DNA of 64,000 bases, from the NCBI GenBank assembly GCA_965644315.1, contig CBFFRQ010000018.1:186001-250000 (forward strand), in the 5' to 3' direction. A program made the position numbers and the translations under genes. The DNA is from Caecitellus pseudoparvulus. Its lineage: Eukaryota > Bigyra: Bicosoecida. The stretch's first letter is position 1, and every line of letters starts with the position of its first letter. The notes under the pieces were generated by a model. It worked only from the letters and a program-made list of their open reading frames with translations, was not told the DNA's origin and made no database searches. Shown piece by piece: positions 35,901 to 48,128 of the stretch.

Positions 35901-38900
35901 GGCGCCGCAGGCATCACACGCACGGCCCAGCGCGCTGTGGGGGACCTCCTGCCCTCCGTCCGGCCCGCCGTAACGCAGGCTCTGCTCGGGGCGGGGCTGG
36001 CCCCCCAGTCCCTGCCCCAACATGTGGCCCTGCCGCCCCAGTTGGCAGACAGCCCCGCGCTCAAGCCGTGGACGGCGGTGCTGCAGGGTGTGGCCGAGGC
36101 GCAGCACCTGCCTGGCAGCATGCAGGAGCAGGTGGCGGGGCTGGGTAGCCAGTGGCTGCTGCTGTGCCTGGGCAGTGCCCTGCACGGGGCGCCTGAGGTG
36201 CAGCCGCCTGCAGCGGGCGTCGGTGGTGCCTGCCCCCACGCGGCCCTGCAGGCCCACACACTGCAGTGCGGGGCGGAGGTGCTCTGGCGCGGCGCAACGG
36301 TGGGCACCTCCCTGGCTGCGGTGCTGGCTGGGCCCACTCTCCGCCTGGCAACCCACGCTGCCCGCCTGCACTTTAGAGTGGGCACTGCCTCCTGGCGCCG
36401 CCTGCACAGCCGCCTGCTGGCTCCCTCCTCGCCCTGGAATGAGCTTGCCAGTGCCTTGGGCGGGCGGCGCGGAGCGGGGCACTTGGCCCCACCTCGCGGG
36501 CACACGAGCCAGGGCCACACAGAGCAGGCGCTCACAGTTGCGAATCCGGCCGTGGCCGCCCTGAACACACCCGAACACAGTTTGGAGCCGCGCATGGCGG
36601 TGGACGGCTGGAGTGACAGTCTGCAACGACGCCGACGCCTCGTGCCACTGAAGGCAGGCACGTACCACAAATGGGCCCTGCTGTTTACGCTGGTGCCGTC
36701 GCTGCCCGGTCACTCGTCGTTGCACGTGGTGGAGGCGGGCTCGCCGCCAACTCCCGCGGCTGCCGGCACACCCACTTCGCTTCAGGCGGGCCACTTGAGC
36801 CCCGTTGCGGCAAGCTTCAGGAGTGCTGAGGGGCTGAACGTGTGGCTGCGGGACCTGCTGTGGGGGCCAGAGACTGCAGAGTCCCCCCCTCATCCGCCAG
36901 CACGAGCGCCGGCAGACAGCACGGACGCTCACAGCGCACGCCAGCCTGCAGAGCGTGACGGGCGCGTGGAGGCGATGACTGCTGAGGCACCGCCGCTCCC
37001 CCCGGCGCCCACGTCAGAGGTCCCACCCCCTGCCCGACGGCAGTCCAGCATCGTCAGACAGCGCTCCCGCAGCACGCCCATGCGCCGTGCAGCGGTGGCT
37101 GCCGCCACACCCACTTTGCCTGACTCCATCATGGAGGAGCTGCGCTTCGACCTGTTGCTCCTCGCTTGCGTGGGGCGGGATCCCGCGGCAACTCACCTGC
37201 ACGAAGACAACGCGGGGCGGGGCGGGCTGCTGGCGCGTGTGGGGCGGCAGTTCAGCCGCGGGGTGGACGGCCCCGGCAGTGCCCTGACGGCAGCGGACCT
37301 GCTCCGAGACATGCGGCGGCGCATGGCCTCCCCCACGCAGTGGTATGGCATCTCGCCATCTGATGCCAGCAAGCTGTGGGCGGAGGGCCCTCTGCGTGGC
37401 GCCACCCCTGCCCCGCCGAGCGGGGGGGTGGCGCTAGGGATGGCTGGGTCCAGGCCCCTGCTGCCTCTGGGCACCGGGGTGGGGGGGTGGCAGAAGGGGC
37501 TGCCGGCGAGCCGCGGCAACACGCTGGGGGAAGAGGAGGAGGGCACCGTGGTGTCCTTCGCGTCAGAGCCCTCTGCGAACTTCCTCCCGTTCATCCCGGG
37601 CGCCCCCGCCTCCTCCCACCGCCGGGACAGCGTCGCATCCGACGTGCTGGAAGGCAGCGTTGCAGGCGAAGCGGTGACTGTGCCTGCATCGGATGCTGGC
37701 AGTGTCAGCACAGAGGGCGGGTCTCGTGTATCGGGGGCGCGCCCACGCCACCGCCGCACGGCGACAGGCAGGGCCCCTCACAGGTACCTGCACACGCAGG
37801 GCTCAGTTGCCGGCAGCAGCGACGCGCACAGTGCAGGGGGCACGGCCTCCCAGCACGGTGCGTCGCAGCACTCTGCGGGCGCGGCCGAGCCAGGCGGGCC
37901 CACAGTGCGCCCTGCTGCGCCCCGCAGCAAGGGCTCCTCGACTGGCATTCTTTTCTCTGCACTGTGTGAGTGCGTGACACCGCTGCAGTCGACGCTGGGC
38001 GTGGTGGAGGTTCGCACAGGTTCGCTGTCGTGGCGGCCGGTGGCGGGGCGAGAAGCTGACCTCCTGCGCAAGTACGCTCTGGGCCCCAACCACTGGGCGT
38101 CCAACCATGCAGTGCCGAATGAGGTGCACAGATTCCACGCAGAGAAGCTGGGCGGTGCTGAGGGGCGGCACCCCATGGCGCTGTGGCTGCAGGAGCGCTT
38201 TGGCGGGGACGTGCAAGCCCTGCACTCTGCCGTTCTGGGCCAGTTGGGCGGCGCAGCAGGCGTGTACGCTCGGCGGCTGAACAAGCACTCCATTCTGGCG
38301 CCCACAGGGGCCTGGAGCATCAAGGCAAATCGCATCGTGTCTCTGGAGCGCAGGCGGTACATGTTGCAACCAACTGCGTTGGAGGTGTTTGCAGCTCCGG
38401 GTGGCTCCAGCGGCGGCAGCACAGCGTGGCTGCTGGCCTTCCCTGAGCCCACACCCCGTGACGCCCTGGTGCAAGTGTTGCTGTCCCTGCCCAAGACGAA
38501 CATGGCGCCCTACCTCGCCACAGACGAAGACGTGCGCCGCGTCGCTGTGCGCGTGTACTTGCGTTGGCGCGACCGGCTCATGTCGAACTTTGAGTTCCTG
38601 GCTTGGTGCAACCGCCTGGCAGGCCGCACGTACAACGACCCCGCCCAGTACCCAGTGTTTCCGTGGGTGCTGGCGGACTACACCAGTGCGACGCTAGACC
38701 TGCGGGACCCTGCCGTGTTCCGGGACTTGCGGTACCCCATGGGTGCTCAGAGCGAGGCACGGCGCGAGCACATGGCTGCGCGCTATGACGACTTTGCAGA
38801 CAACTACTCCTTCACCCTGCAAAGTGCACAGGAGAGCGTTGCGCAGGCCATGACGTGGTTCATTGCTGCGCAGCGCGGCGGGCTGAGCAGCCACGACGCG

Positions 38901-41900
38901 CGCACGCCCACGGAAATCGTGCAGCAGGCAGCGGAGGAAGCGCACGGGAAAGTGGAGGACGTCGCAGTGACGGGTCCGCCCATGCACTATGGCAGCCACT
39001 ACAGCAACGCCTCCTTCACCGCCTGGTACCTGCTGCGCGTGGAGCCATGGACGTCGTACCATGTCGTGCTGCACGACGGCAAGTTCGACGCGCCCAACAG
39101 GCAACTGCGCAGCATCGCCGCCGCCTTTGCCGGCGCAACCAGCAACGACTCGGACGTAAAAGAACTGCCGCCGGAGATGTACTATGCACCAGAATACCTC
39201 ACCATGCAGCGCGGCATGTGTCTGGGCATGGTCAGCACGGAGGAGGGCGACAGGCCACTGCGCGACGTGGAGCTGCCGCCCTGGGCCCACGGCTCCCCGC
39301 ACCGCTTTGTGACCCTCATGCGGGCAGCGCTGGAGAGCGAGCATGTGTCGGCTCACCTGCACTCCTGGGTGGAGCTGGTGTTCGGTCACCGTCAGTACGG
39401 CCCGTACCACCCCTGGGCTTCCCACGGCGACGCCGCGGTGCAGTCGCTGAATGTGTACAACTACCGCCTGTACGACGGGCCATTTGTGAACTTGCTGCCA
39501 CGGCTTCGCTCCCGCCGCCCCAGTCTGTGGCGGTCCACCATGACCAGCCTGGAGTCCTTCGGCCAGCAGCCAGCTGTCCTCTTCACAGACGCACTGCCCG
39601 CACGGCACCGGCTCGGTAGCATTGCGCTGCACGTGCCCCTGTTCAGCCGCTCGCACGGCCACAGCGACGCAGTGGATGGCTGGGCGCGCACCTCTGTCGG
39701 CTTGCTCTCCCAGCAGGCCTCGCCAGAGCCCCAAGAGGAGGGGGAGCTGGCTGTGCTGGAGCCGGGCGGACGGCGTCTGCAAGTGCACGTGGCGGTGGCC
39801 ACGAAGCTGCTGCAGGCGTACAATCCAGGCGTGTCCCCCGACACGCCACGGGTCATCTTGGACCGTGGTAGCGCCAGCGCCATCCCCCTGGTGGTCATGG
39901 TGGGCCCAGGCGGCCACGTGGCCTTGGCCACATCCGAGGACGTGCGTGCCGCGGCGCAAAACGGCGGCCTGGTGCCCCCCGCTGCCCTGGAGCGAGCAGG
40001 GTTTGACATGAGCCGCCGGCTCTCCCCTGTGAATGCCTCGCCACGCCACGCACCTCTGAAGGGCAAGGCCAGCCCTGTGGAGGGCAGCCCTGTACGAGGG
40101 TCGCCTGAGCGGCTAGTGCCGGGGGCTGGGCAGGCGGCGAGCGGGTCTGCCGAGGTAGCGGCGGTGACGGCGGGGCGAGTGGGCGTCGTGCCCCGCAACA
40201 TCATCCTGTGGCTGGCCTCTCACCGGCACACGGAAGTGGTGCACGCTGCCTGGGAGCAGGTGAAGGCAGCCCTGGCCATCGCCCAGGCGCACGAACACGA
40301 CGTGTTGTTTGAGAGGATGTTCCGGGACGCCTACTGCGACGAGGAAAGCAGGGCGCACAGCGAGAGTGATGGCAGCGGCAGCGACAGGACGCCGCCTTCG
40401 ACTGAGAGTGAGCCTGGCAGCTCCAACGGCAGTGGTGGCGGGGCGTCCCCCTCGTCGGTCAGGAGCGTGTGGCCCGCTGCCTCCCTGGCCAGCATGGCGC
40501 CGCACACGGAGCGCATGGGGCTGTCCCTGCACACGGCCCCCATCGTGCAGCTGTCCCTGTGCTGTGTCGCAGATTCCGACCAGCATGGCAACTCCGCTGT
40601 GCTGGGCAGCGGCGATGTGCACGGGACGGGCACCCTGCTGACTCTGGACGCCAATGGCACGTTGGGGCTGCACCAATGGCGGCAAGTGCGCGGCAAGGGC
40701 ATGGCGGGCGCCGGCCTCCGTGAGCTGGCTCTCGACGGCACCTTGCCGGCTGCCGCCACCACTGCCGAGGTGTTGGGGCTGCCTCTGGCGCCCGCCCGGG
40801 GCGTCCTCATGGGGGGCATGTCGCAGAAGGCGCTGCAGTTGACGTGGCAGGGCAAGGGCTCCTTCCGAGGCGACGTCATGGCCCGTGGGCGCCTGGACTC
40901 GGCTCTCTCCACAGCTGCCCTGGGCAGCGCGGCGGGCCGGGCTGGCGGCACTCGACTGTCGCCCCGCGACGGCGCCGCGGGCGGCAGCGCCAGCCTCATG
41001 CGCCGCAGTGCCAGTGGCGGGCTGGACGCCTCGGCACCCCTGGTGCTGCCGCGGCCCCTCCTGGCCCGCCTGCCGACAGACGGCGTTGGCAATGCGTCAG
41101 CGGCGGCAGAGTGCATTGCTGCAGCGCGGAGGGCGATGTCCAGGGCCCACGTGGCCATCCCCACCGCAGCACCTCGGCTGTTGGGGGGTGTCAGTGTCCT
41201 GGATGGGGACGTCCCCCTGCCCAGCACACCGGACAGGGCGGCGTCGAACGTGCTGCCCACCCAGCGCCTGACGGCGGACGCGAGCGGCACACACTGGGTG
41301 GTGGCGGCCACGCAGCACCAGCGGGCGTCCAGGGACGGATCTGGACAGCAAAGCTTGGGCTCCAGCTTCCATGGGGAGGAGGAGCGGTTCGTGGGCAGTG
41401 AGCTGGGAGCCGGTGCGTCGCTGGCGGCGCCATGGCTGCGACCCTGGAGGACGGCAGTCCTGTCGGGAGGGCGCCACTTGGTGTCCACTGGCCACGCAGA
41501 CGGCACGTTCAAGGTGACAGACCTGGCCACGGGCGAGGTGGTGTGCTCAGTGTCGGCGTCAGGCGCGCCGACACTGTGCGTTGCGGCATGTGCCGTGGGG
41601 CACCGCACGGCGACGGCAGGTGCAGTGGGCGCCCTGGGCAAGTCCAACACCAGCGGGCATGCAGGCAGTGGGCCCACAGTGCCCTTCATTGGTGAAGAAG
41701 ACGAAGAGGGCGGGGATGGCGCTGCGCAGGCAGCGGCTGTGGCAGAGCAGCCGTCGCGGCAGCGGTGGGTGGATGTCTCAGCGCGGGACGGCAGCTTGTT
41801 CGTGGACTCCAGGGTGTGGACGCTCGTCGCGACGGATGTGCTGGTGGTGGGCAGTGCGGACGCCACTGTGCGTGTGTGGGCTTGCCGCATGGACAGCGCC

Positions 41901-42788
41901 GTGCCACGCCTGAGGTGTGTCCTGCACGCACACACCGCCCCTGTGCTTTGCGTGGCAGCCGACACGCGCCTGGACACCGTCCTGTCCAGCGGAGCAGACG
42001 GCGTGCTGGCCGTGCACGCTCTGCACGATGGGCGCAGTCTGTGCAGCGTGACGCCACCGGCCCGCCTGCGAGAGACACCTCTGCCTTTGCCCCTCACCTG
42101 GTGCGGCCTGTCCCCAGCTGGCGTCATCGTGGCATACTCTGCCGCGGAAGAGACCCTGTGGTCTTACTCCTTGATGGGGGAGGCTCTCGCAGGCCCTGTG
42201 CCAGCGCGGCAGCAGGCCCTGGCGTTCGCGTGGACTGAGGACGGCGAGTCACTGTTGGTGGGCGGCACGTCGCACTTCGTCGTCGTGTACAACGCACAGA
42301 CGCTGGAGGTGCAGCAGTTCCTCGGCGCAGGCGGCACCCCTATGCGCACGGTGCCCCGTGCCGTGGAAGATGCCATGCTGCTGGCTGAGCTCCGAGCTCG
42401 CTCTGGTGCGGGAGGGGCGGCGCTAAAGGCGGACGGCGCAGCAGCTCAGCTGGGCACAGGCCGCGACGGGGGCCACGGGCCCGAGGACCCGATGCAAGCC
42501 GCGGCACCATCACCGGAATCGGCGGGTAGCGTTGCTTCAAGCGAGGGGGGTGAGTGTGGGAGTCCCGAGGAAGATGCCCGCCTCTTGCGGGACGCCCGGC
42601 AGCGGCGCCTTGCCGCTGAGCTGTCCCAGCTGCCGCCGCTGCCGTCCGCCGTCACAGCTCTGCGCCTGACTCGAGGGGAGCGCAACTTGATGGTTGGACT
42701 GCACAATGGGAGTGTGATGGTGTTTAACACTGACAAGGAGGTCGTGATCCGGCAGCAGATGGAGATGCTGCTGGATGAAGTGTGGTGA
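23943..42788 (+). CDS. giant BEACH-domain WD40 protein (LYST/neurobeachin superfamily)
   Basis: Three exons: 23943-24031, 24095-24164 and 24315-42788; introns of 63 and 150 bp; phases match, giving 6210 residues. The last exon is about 18.5 kb. The first 2000 residues are helical, Ala/Leu-rich, armadillo-like. A concanavalin-like domain lies near 2012-2235 (SGFSIVLWFRLDPL, then NEWHCVAVSI, then LALAVNGAPMG). A PH-like domain is near 4595-4780, directly before the BEACH domain (about 4780-5085) with NFEFLAWCNRLAGR, YPVFPWVLADY and HYGSHYSNASFTAWYLLR. WD40 repeats fill about 5480-6060 (VLVVGSADATVRVWA). This ConA-PH-BEACH-WD order is diagnostic. Family members are scaffolds in membrane traffic, lysosome size control and autophagy. 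It is much longer than human LYST (about 3800). Which subfamily is unclear. Confidence 0.93.
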
Positions 42789-43397
42789 TTTTGCATCATT
42801 CGCGGATCTCAAATTCATCCCCCCAGCTGCACCGCCTGCCAAGCTTTTACTCCCAACCTTCACTCATCCAAGACTGCCATCATCATGTGAGTTCCGTTGC
42901 CCCTGCCTGCCTTGTTGCCTCTTGTTTTGCCATTCATGTGTCCCACACCGTGCCTCGCTTGCGAGCCACGGCTGCTCGGCAGCCCTGCCCTGTTGGTCCG
43001 CCGTCTGCCGTACGCGTGCCTCCCACCCGCTGGCGGCGTGCCCAGCCGTGGCCCTGGCACTGCAGTCACTGCATGACCACGTCTAAGCGCGTGTGTGCGT
43101 GCTGCATGTGTGTGGAGGCCGGCATCAGCCCCGGCCAGCCTCGGCTGTGGCTGGCAGCACGGTCAAATTCCGCCACTTGCACCTGCACTGCAGCCCAGCC
43201 CTCGCCTGCGGGCGCACTGCTGTGACATGTGTATGGTTCGATGCATTGCATAGCTTTGTGTCACCTGGTGCTGCTTTCCAGCTCATGCATGCCGTGTTCT
43301 CGCCTCCTCCGACACCAACGCACTCAGCCCCCCATCGCCTCACCCTCCACAGCTCTTTCTGATCTGTCCTGGTGTATGCTCACCCAAAGCATCCACC
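42789..43397. other. intergenic region between BEACH gene and eL41 gene
   Basis: About 600 bp holding the BEACH 3' UTR and the eL41 promoter and 5' UTR. Only short ORFs of no recognisable kind are present. The stretch before 43398 is CT-rich, as is common upstream of ribosomal protein genes. Confidence 0.4.
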
Positions 43398-43475
43398 ATG
43401 CGCGATAAGTGGAAGAAGAAGCGCCAGCGCCGGCTCAAGCGCAAGCGCCGCCGCATGCGCAAGCGCGCCAACTAA
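43398..43475 (+). CDS. RPL41: 60S ribosomal protein eL41 (RPL41), 25 residues
   Basis: ATG at 43398 opens a 25-codon frame ending in TAA at 43473-43475. It starts MRDKWKKKRQRRL and continues with Lys/Arg to an Ala-Asn end; 18 of 25 residues are Lys or Arg. eL41 proteins are 25 residues long, start Met-Arg-x-Lys-Trp and have exactly this composition, so the match is complete in length and pattern. eL41 is a single helix bridging the two ribosomal subunits. The ATG follows ATCCACC. The frame is uninterrupted; an intron in the 5' UTR is possible but not shown. Too short for ordinary ORF calling. Confidence 0.93.
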   Translation: MRDKWKKKRQRRLKRKRRRMRKRAN

Positions 43476-43897
43476 GCGCTTGACCATGCAGGGGGTTGTG
43501 TAGGCTGTCCCGTCTCCGCTCTCGACTCATGATGCCTGTCCTGGCCATCTCGCTGTGCACGACGTTGTGTGGTGCGCCTGCAGGGTCGCACGGCGCTGCT
43601 GTGGGAGGGGGTGATGTGACAGCAAACGTAGTCATACACCCCACGATACTAGCGTGTGCGACCCTGTTGGCGGCTGCCACACAACGGACGTGCACAGGCC
43701 TTGAGTCAGGATCAGTGTCGTGTATTCGGGGGCTGTGGCGGCCGGCCTGGGCATCTTCCTGTGGGCACTCTGGGCCCGCCGTGTTGCCTGCGGGGGGGGC
43801 GGCCTCGGCCCTCCTCCCTGTGAAATGCATCGCTGGCTCGCAGTCACTTCCACACTCACGACGCCCTCGCGCCTGTCAAGGACTGCCGCCCTGCACC
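43476..43897. other. intergenic region between eL41 and ABHD8-like genes
   Basis: About 420 bp. It includes the eL41 3' UTR and the next promoter. A plus-strand frame is open from 43496 into the hydrolase gene, but its sequence before the Met at 43898 shows no domain and I treat it as untranslated. Confidence 0.35.
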
Positions 43898-45597
43898 ATG
43901 GCTGCGCAGGAGGAGGGTGGGGCTCCGGCCCGGGGCGGCAGCGTGGGGCGCAAAGACAGCGCCCCCGCTGCGCCAGCTCGAGAGGCGCCAGTGTGCCTGC
44001 GAGGGGACCGGACCTTGAATGAGTATGTTGTGGACCCCGCGGAGGCGGACGGCGTCATGTTCTTCTTGCATGGCGCCCTGTCCAACCTGCACGTGTGGGA
44101 TGCTCAGTTGCGGCACTTTTCCAAGCGCAAGCAGCGTTTGAGGGTGGTTGCATGGGACGCGTATGGCTGCGGCGACAGCGACAAGCCCGATACGTGGAAG
44201 GCGTACGACGAGGAGGAGCTGCTGCAGGACGCACGGGCCATGTGGGACAAGTACTACATGGAGGGCAAGCGCAACGTCATCGTCGGGCACTCCTTTGGCT
44301 CAGCGCTGGCAGTCAGGTGAGCCCCAATTCCGCAGCACCCACTCATCGCTCTGAGGCCTGGGGGCCACGTTGCCGTGGCCCCCGCTGGTGCAGCAGGGGA
44401 GGCACACCCTGTCACACACTGCTGCAACGCCTTGTGCCCCACTTTGTGTCACAGACTCGCCTGTGACGCTGCTGTCACGCCGCACGTGGGTGGGCTGTGC
44501 CTGCTCGGCGTGTCGCCGCTGAAGCCGGCTGAGGCGGACAGCTGGCTCTTTCGCATGCCCAACTGGACCATGTCTTGCGTGCGGGGCAACGTGGACAAGG
44601 TCAGGCGCCAGCGGTGCCGGCAGCAGCGACGCACCGCGCCCACCCACCGCCCATCCACCGCCCCTCCCACAGGCCTTCATCGACAAGGCGTTTCACAAGA
44701 GCTCCAGCGAAGACTTGAAAGCCCTGGCGCTGCAGCAGGCCACCCACAACCCCTGGCACGTCATCAAGGCCTTCTACCGGCAGCTGCAGTGGGACCTGGG
44801 GACCCTGTGGGGGCGCCTGCGCATGCCCCTGCTCCTCATCACCGGCGCATCAGACGGCATCTGCCCCTTTGCTGGGGCACGCAAGGCGTTCGACCTCGTC
44901 GCTGCCGCCCGCCTGGGCGTCAGCATCACAGCCCTGAACGAGCGCCCTGACGCGCCGCCGCCCCGCCGCCTGTCCTCAGCCACGGACATGGCCCAGGGAC
45001 CCACCCGCCGCCCCAGCATCGCAGGGCCAGGCCGCCCCAGTCGGGCCGGTAGCGCCATGCGCAAGGGCTCCTCCCTGCGGCGCCAGGGCGGTGGCTCCAC
45101 CACCATGGTGTCTGTCGTCACTGCCAGGGTCCAGGAAGTGCTGGTGAAGGGGTATACCTGCTGCAAGGGCCGGGTGCAGCTGGCAGCGGTGGGGTCCGCC
45201 TCTCACCAGGTCATGCAGGAGCAGGCACGGGTGGTGAATATCCTCGTGGACACGTGGATGCGGGAGTACGCCCTGCTCCGCTCCTCCTCGGGCAAGGTGG
45301 TGAATGGGGCTGCGCCGGCAGGCGCCATGGCTGGTGCGCTGACGGGGTCGGCAGGTGGGCCCATTGCTCCCGTAACCAGTGGAGATGCCGCCACTGCACA
45401 GGCCCTCATGTCGTCCGGCATGGGCTTGGGGGGCGGCGCTGGTGGGGGGGGTAGCCCCGACTTCAGGGGACGCACAGGCAGCGTAGTGTCCAATTTGTCC
45501 GCCGCCATGATGGACTCTGACACTGAGTCCGACGACGAGGATGGCTTCGGCGAGGCCCTTAGAGGCCTCATTCCCTCTGTGCCAGCGCCAGCTCCAG

Positions 45598-45655
<58 letters not shown>

Positions 45656-45848
45656 AGCTCCAGCTCCAGCACCAGCGGAGGTTGCAGCCAGTGCAGGCGC
45701 AGGCGAAGGCACACCAGCGCCAAGCGAGAGTGTGGGTGGGGACACAGTCGCACCTGCGCGACCGGGCCTGCCGAGTGCTGCGAAAAAGGCGCCACGCGGC
45801 AGCCGTGTGGCGGCCATGATGGCCAAGGCCCGCGCAGGGGGGAAGTAG
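43898..45848 (+). CDS. ABHD8-like alpha/beta hydrolase with Ala-Pro repeat tail
   Basis: Three exons: 43898-44316, 44455-44599 and 44673-45848; introns of 138 and 73 bp; phases match, giving 579 residues. The fold is clear: FFLHGALSNLHVWDAQL, then VVAWDAYGCGDSDKP, then NVIVGHSFGSALAVRLA with the nucleophile Ser near residue 131. Asp is probable in TGASDGICPF and His in VGSASHQVMQEQ. The YYMEGKRNVIVGHSFG region and the Met-Pro-rich cap resemble ABHD8. Between the presumed Asp and His lies an insertion of about 100 residues rich in Arg, Ser and Pro, which separates two triad members. The tail contains an (Ala-Pro) repeat from about residue 490. ABHD8 substrates are poorly known, so enzyme activity is inferred from the intact triad. 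Confidence 0.75.
45577..45676 (+). repeat. hexamer-type minisatellite encoding an (Ala-Pro)n tract
   Basis: Tandem CCAGCT/CCAGCA units run for about 100 bp inside the ABHD8-like gene and encode about 16 Ala-Pro pairs. The frame is kept by the 6-bp unit. Such a tract is likely to vary in length between strains; that is inference from the repeat structure. Confidence 0.85.
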
Positions 45849-45995
45849 GGGGTGTCCGCACACTGGTGACCAGGGGCATCAGTGGGCCGTAATTAAATGC
45901 AGTGTGAACTACTTGTCCTGCCGTCGAAGCAGGGCGCGTCATGGGACTGCCACACCCTGCACACCAGCAGCAAGCCAGGCAACACCCTGCCCGGC

Positions 45996-48036
45996 ATGTA
46001 CGCGCTGAACCTGGCTGCGACGCGGGGAGGGGATGGAGCATCATGGAAGAGCATTGTGCATTCCAGACTGCAGTGCCGGGACTCCCTTGAGATGGCGCCG
46101 TACGCACAGCTGGCTCGAATTCGTGCGTGGGAGGCCGGTGCGGAGTTTCGTGAGCTTGGCACCGCAACACGCCAACGCCCTGTGAAGCGCAGAGCGCCAG
46201 CTGCGTGCCGAGAACACGCAGCTGCAGGGGCAAGTATCAACACTCCGGGCGTCAGGTGGAGGTGCAGGCGGGGAAGGCAGCGCAGAGGTGGAGCGGCGGG
46301 CCGCTGCGTTGCAGGAGGAGCTCACCGCTGTGTATCGGCGAGAAGCGGAGACCAGCCGGGAGCACTTGAAGGTGGCGGGCGAGGTGCAGAGCCTGCGCAA
46401 GGAGTTGCAGGTGTTGAAAGATTCGCAGGAACTGCACCAGGCTCGCCTGACGAGCGCAGAGGCCAAGGCTGAGAGCCTGGCGTCAGCCCTGGCAAGCAGC
46501 GAGGGCGAGGTGGAGGTGCTTCGAGAGGAGCTGACGGCGGTGCGGCAGTCCCTGTCGCGGGCGGAGGAAGAAAAGTCAGCTGTGCAGGCTGACCACGACA
46601 AGCTCGTGCAGCGCTTGGTGGCTGAGCGCGCCAAGGCCACTGCTGACATAGCTGCGTTGCGCGCGGAGCTTGCGGCGGCGGCGGGCACGTCCGGCGCAGG
46701 CAGCGCGTTCCGAGGCGCTGCCGCCGAGGGCGCCGATGCTGACGGGGAAGATGCAGGTGCAGGGCTGGCAGATGAGGGGGAGGGTGGGTGGGAGGTGGTC
46801 AGCGAGACGGGCATTCCCTCGCAGGCGCGGCAGGTGGTGCCTGCCCACGAAAAAGGCATCAACGCGCTCGCCTTCTCAGAGACCTCTGCCATCGTCGCGT
46901 CTGCCAGTTCGGACGGCACTGTCGGGTTGTGGGACGCAGTCACTGCGAAACGCAGGGGCACCCTGCGTGGCGGCGACGCTGCAGGCGCCGTCATGTGCGT
47001 TCACGTGGCCGGCGGCGTGGCTGCCGGCGGCACCTCCTCGCGTGTTGTGCACGTGTGGGACCTCAGCACGGAGCGCGTGCGGGTGAACTTGACGGGGCAC
47101 GCAGGGAAGGTGTACGGTGTGCAGTTCGTGAATGGCGGGCGCACGTTGGTGACGGCGTCCACGGACCGCACCGTGAAGATTTGGGACTTGGCGGGGGGCG
47201 GCCAGTGCGTCCGCACAATTGACGGGCGCAGCATCGTGAACTGCATGGCTGTCAGCCGGGATGGCGGTGCCATTGTCACTGGGCACCAAAACAGTATGGT
47301 GGCGGTGTGGGACGCCCGCACAGGCGCCAAGATGGCAGAGAACCGCGCCCAGCACGCCGCAGCCATTACTGACGTGCAGTTGTCAACTTCCGCCGACGGC
47401 CACGCGTACATCCTCACCATGTCCAAGGACAACACCCTGGCCCTGCTGGACGGACGAACGCTGGACTGCATGCACAGCGAGGGCAGCGGCAGTCCACGAG
47501 CGCACAGGGGCACGTCGGGGCCGGCGGCGGCAAGTGCGACCAGCTCCACCGCCCCGCCGCGTGACAGTGGCCGCTCGTCCTGGGGCTTCTCCTCCCTCCT
47601 CTCCTCCATGACGGGGTCGCCCTCCCCAGCACAGACTCGCTTGCCCGTGACGTCATCAGCTGCCGCTGTGGGGGGGGGTGGGCCCAGCCCCTCGGCCGAT
47701 CACGTGCGCGGCCCCAACATGAAGAGCACCGCATTCCGCGTTGCGTTCAACTGGTCCGACGCCGCGCTCTCGCCACGCCCCGTGCCCGCCGCCACAGTGG
47801 AGGCTGCAGCCGGCAGAACTGGCGCCGCAGCAGCTGCTGCACCAGGCGTGCCCCACTACCTCGCAGCGGCAGGTGGAAGCGACGGCAGTGTGTTTTTGTG
47901 GGACGTCGCGACGCGGTGGCCGGTGGCCGTGCTGGGCAAGGCGCACGCGTCGCCTGTGGCCAGCGTGGCGTTTTCAGGGGATGCTCGCCGCCTGGTGAGT
48001 GGTGATGGGGCGGGTGTGCTGGCGTTCTGGCAGTGA
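45996..48036 (+). CDS. ATG16: ATG16 autophagy protein (coiled coil plus WD40)
   Basis: Two exons: 45996-46122 and 46193-48036, one 70-bp intron with a GTGCGT donor, phases match, 656 residues. The start is taken at 45996 because the next residues (SWKSIVHSRLQCRDSLEM) match the N-terminal ATG5-binding helix of ATG16 (Trp-Lys-x-x-Ile then Leu-x-x-Arg-Asp). The splice gives LARIQRQLRAENTQLQGQV, leading into a coiled coil to about residue 200. From about 260, WD repeats follow in the ATG16 order: HEKGINALAFSE, ASTDRTVKIWDLAGG, VTGHQNSMVAVWDARTGA, LTMSKDNTLALLD, and finally DGSVFLWDV. With ATG5-ATG12 it would direct LC3/ATG8 lipidation at the phagophore. It is convergent with CFAP70, 92 bp apart. 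Confidence 0.9.
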
Positions 48037-48128
48037 CGGGCCGCCGGAGCCCGCAAACCCCGCTGTGCGGAATGCATTGCGCTGCACGTGCGCGCCGCCC
48101 GTTCCCCGCGCACGCCCCCACGCACAGC

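Noticed and set aside
40331-42127. 598-codon minus-strand ORF antisense to the BEACH WD40 region
   Set aside because: Same reason: the opposite strand has a recognisable WD40 domain, this one has none.
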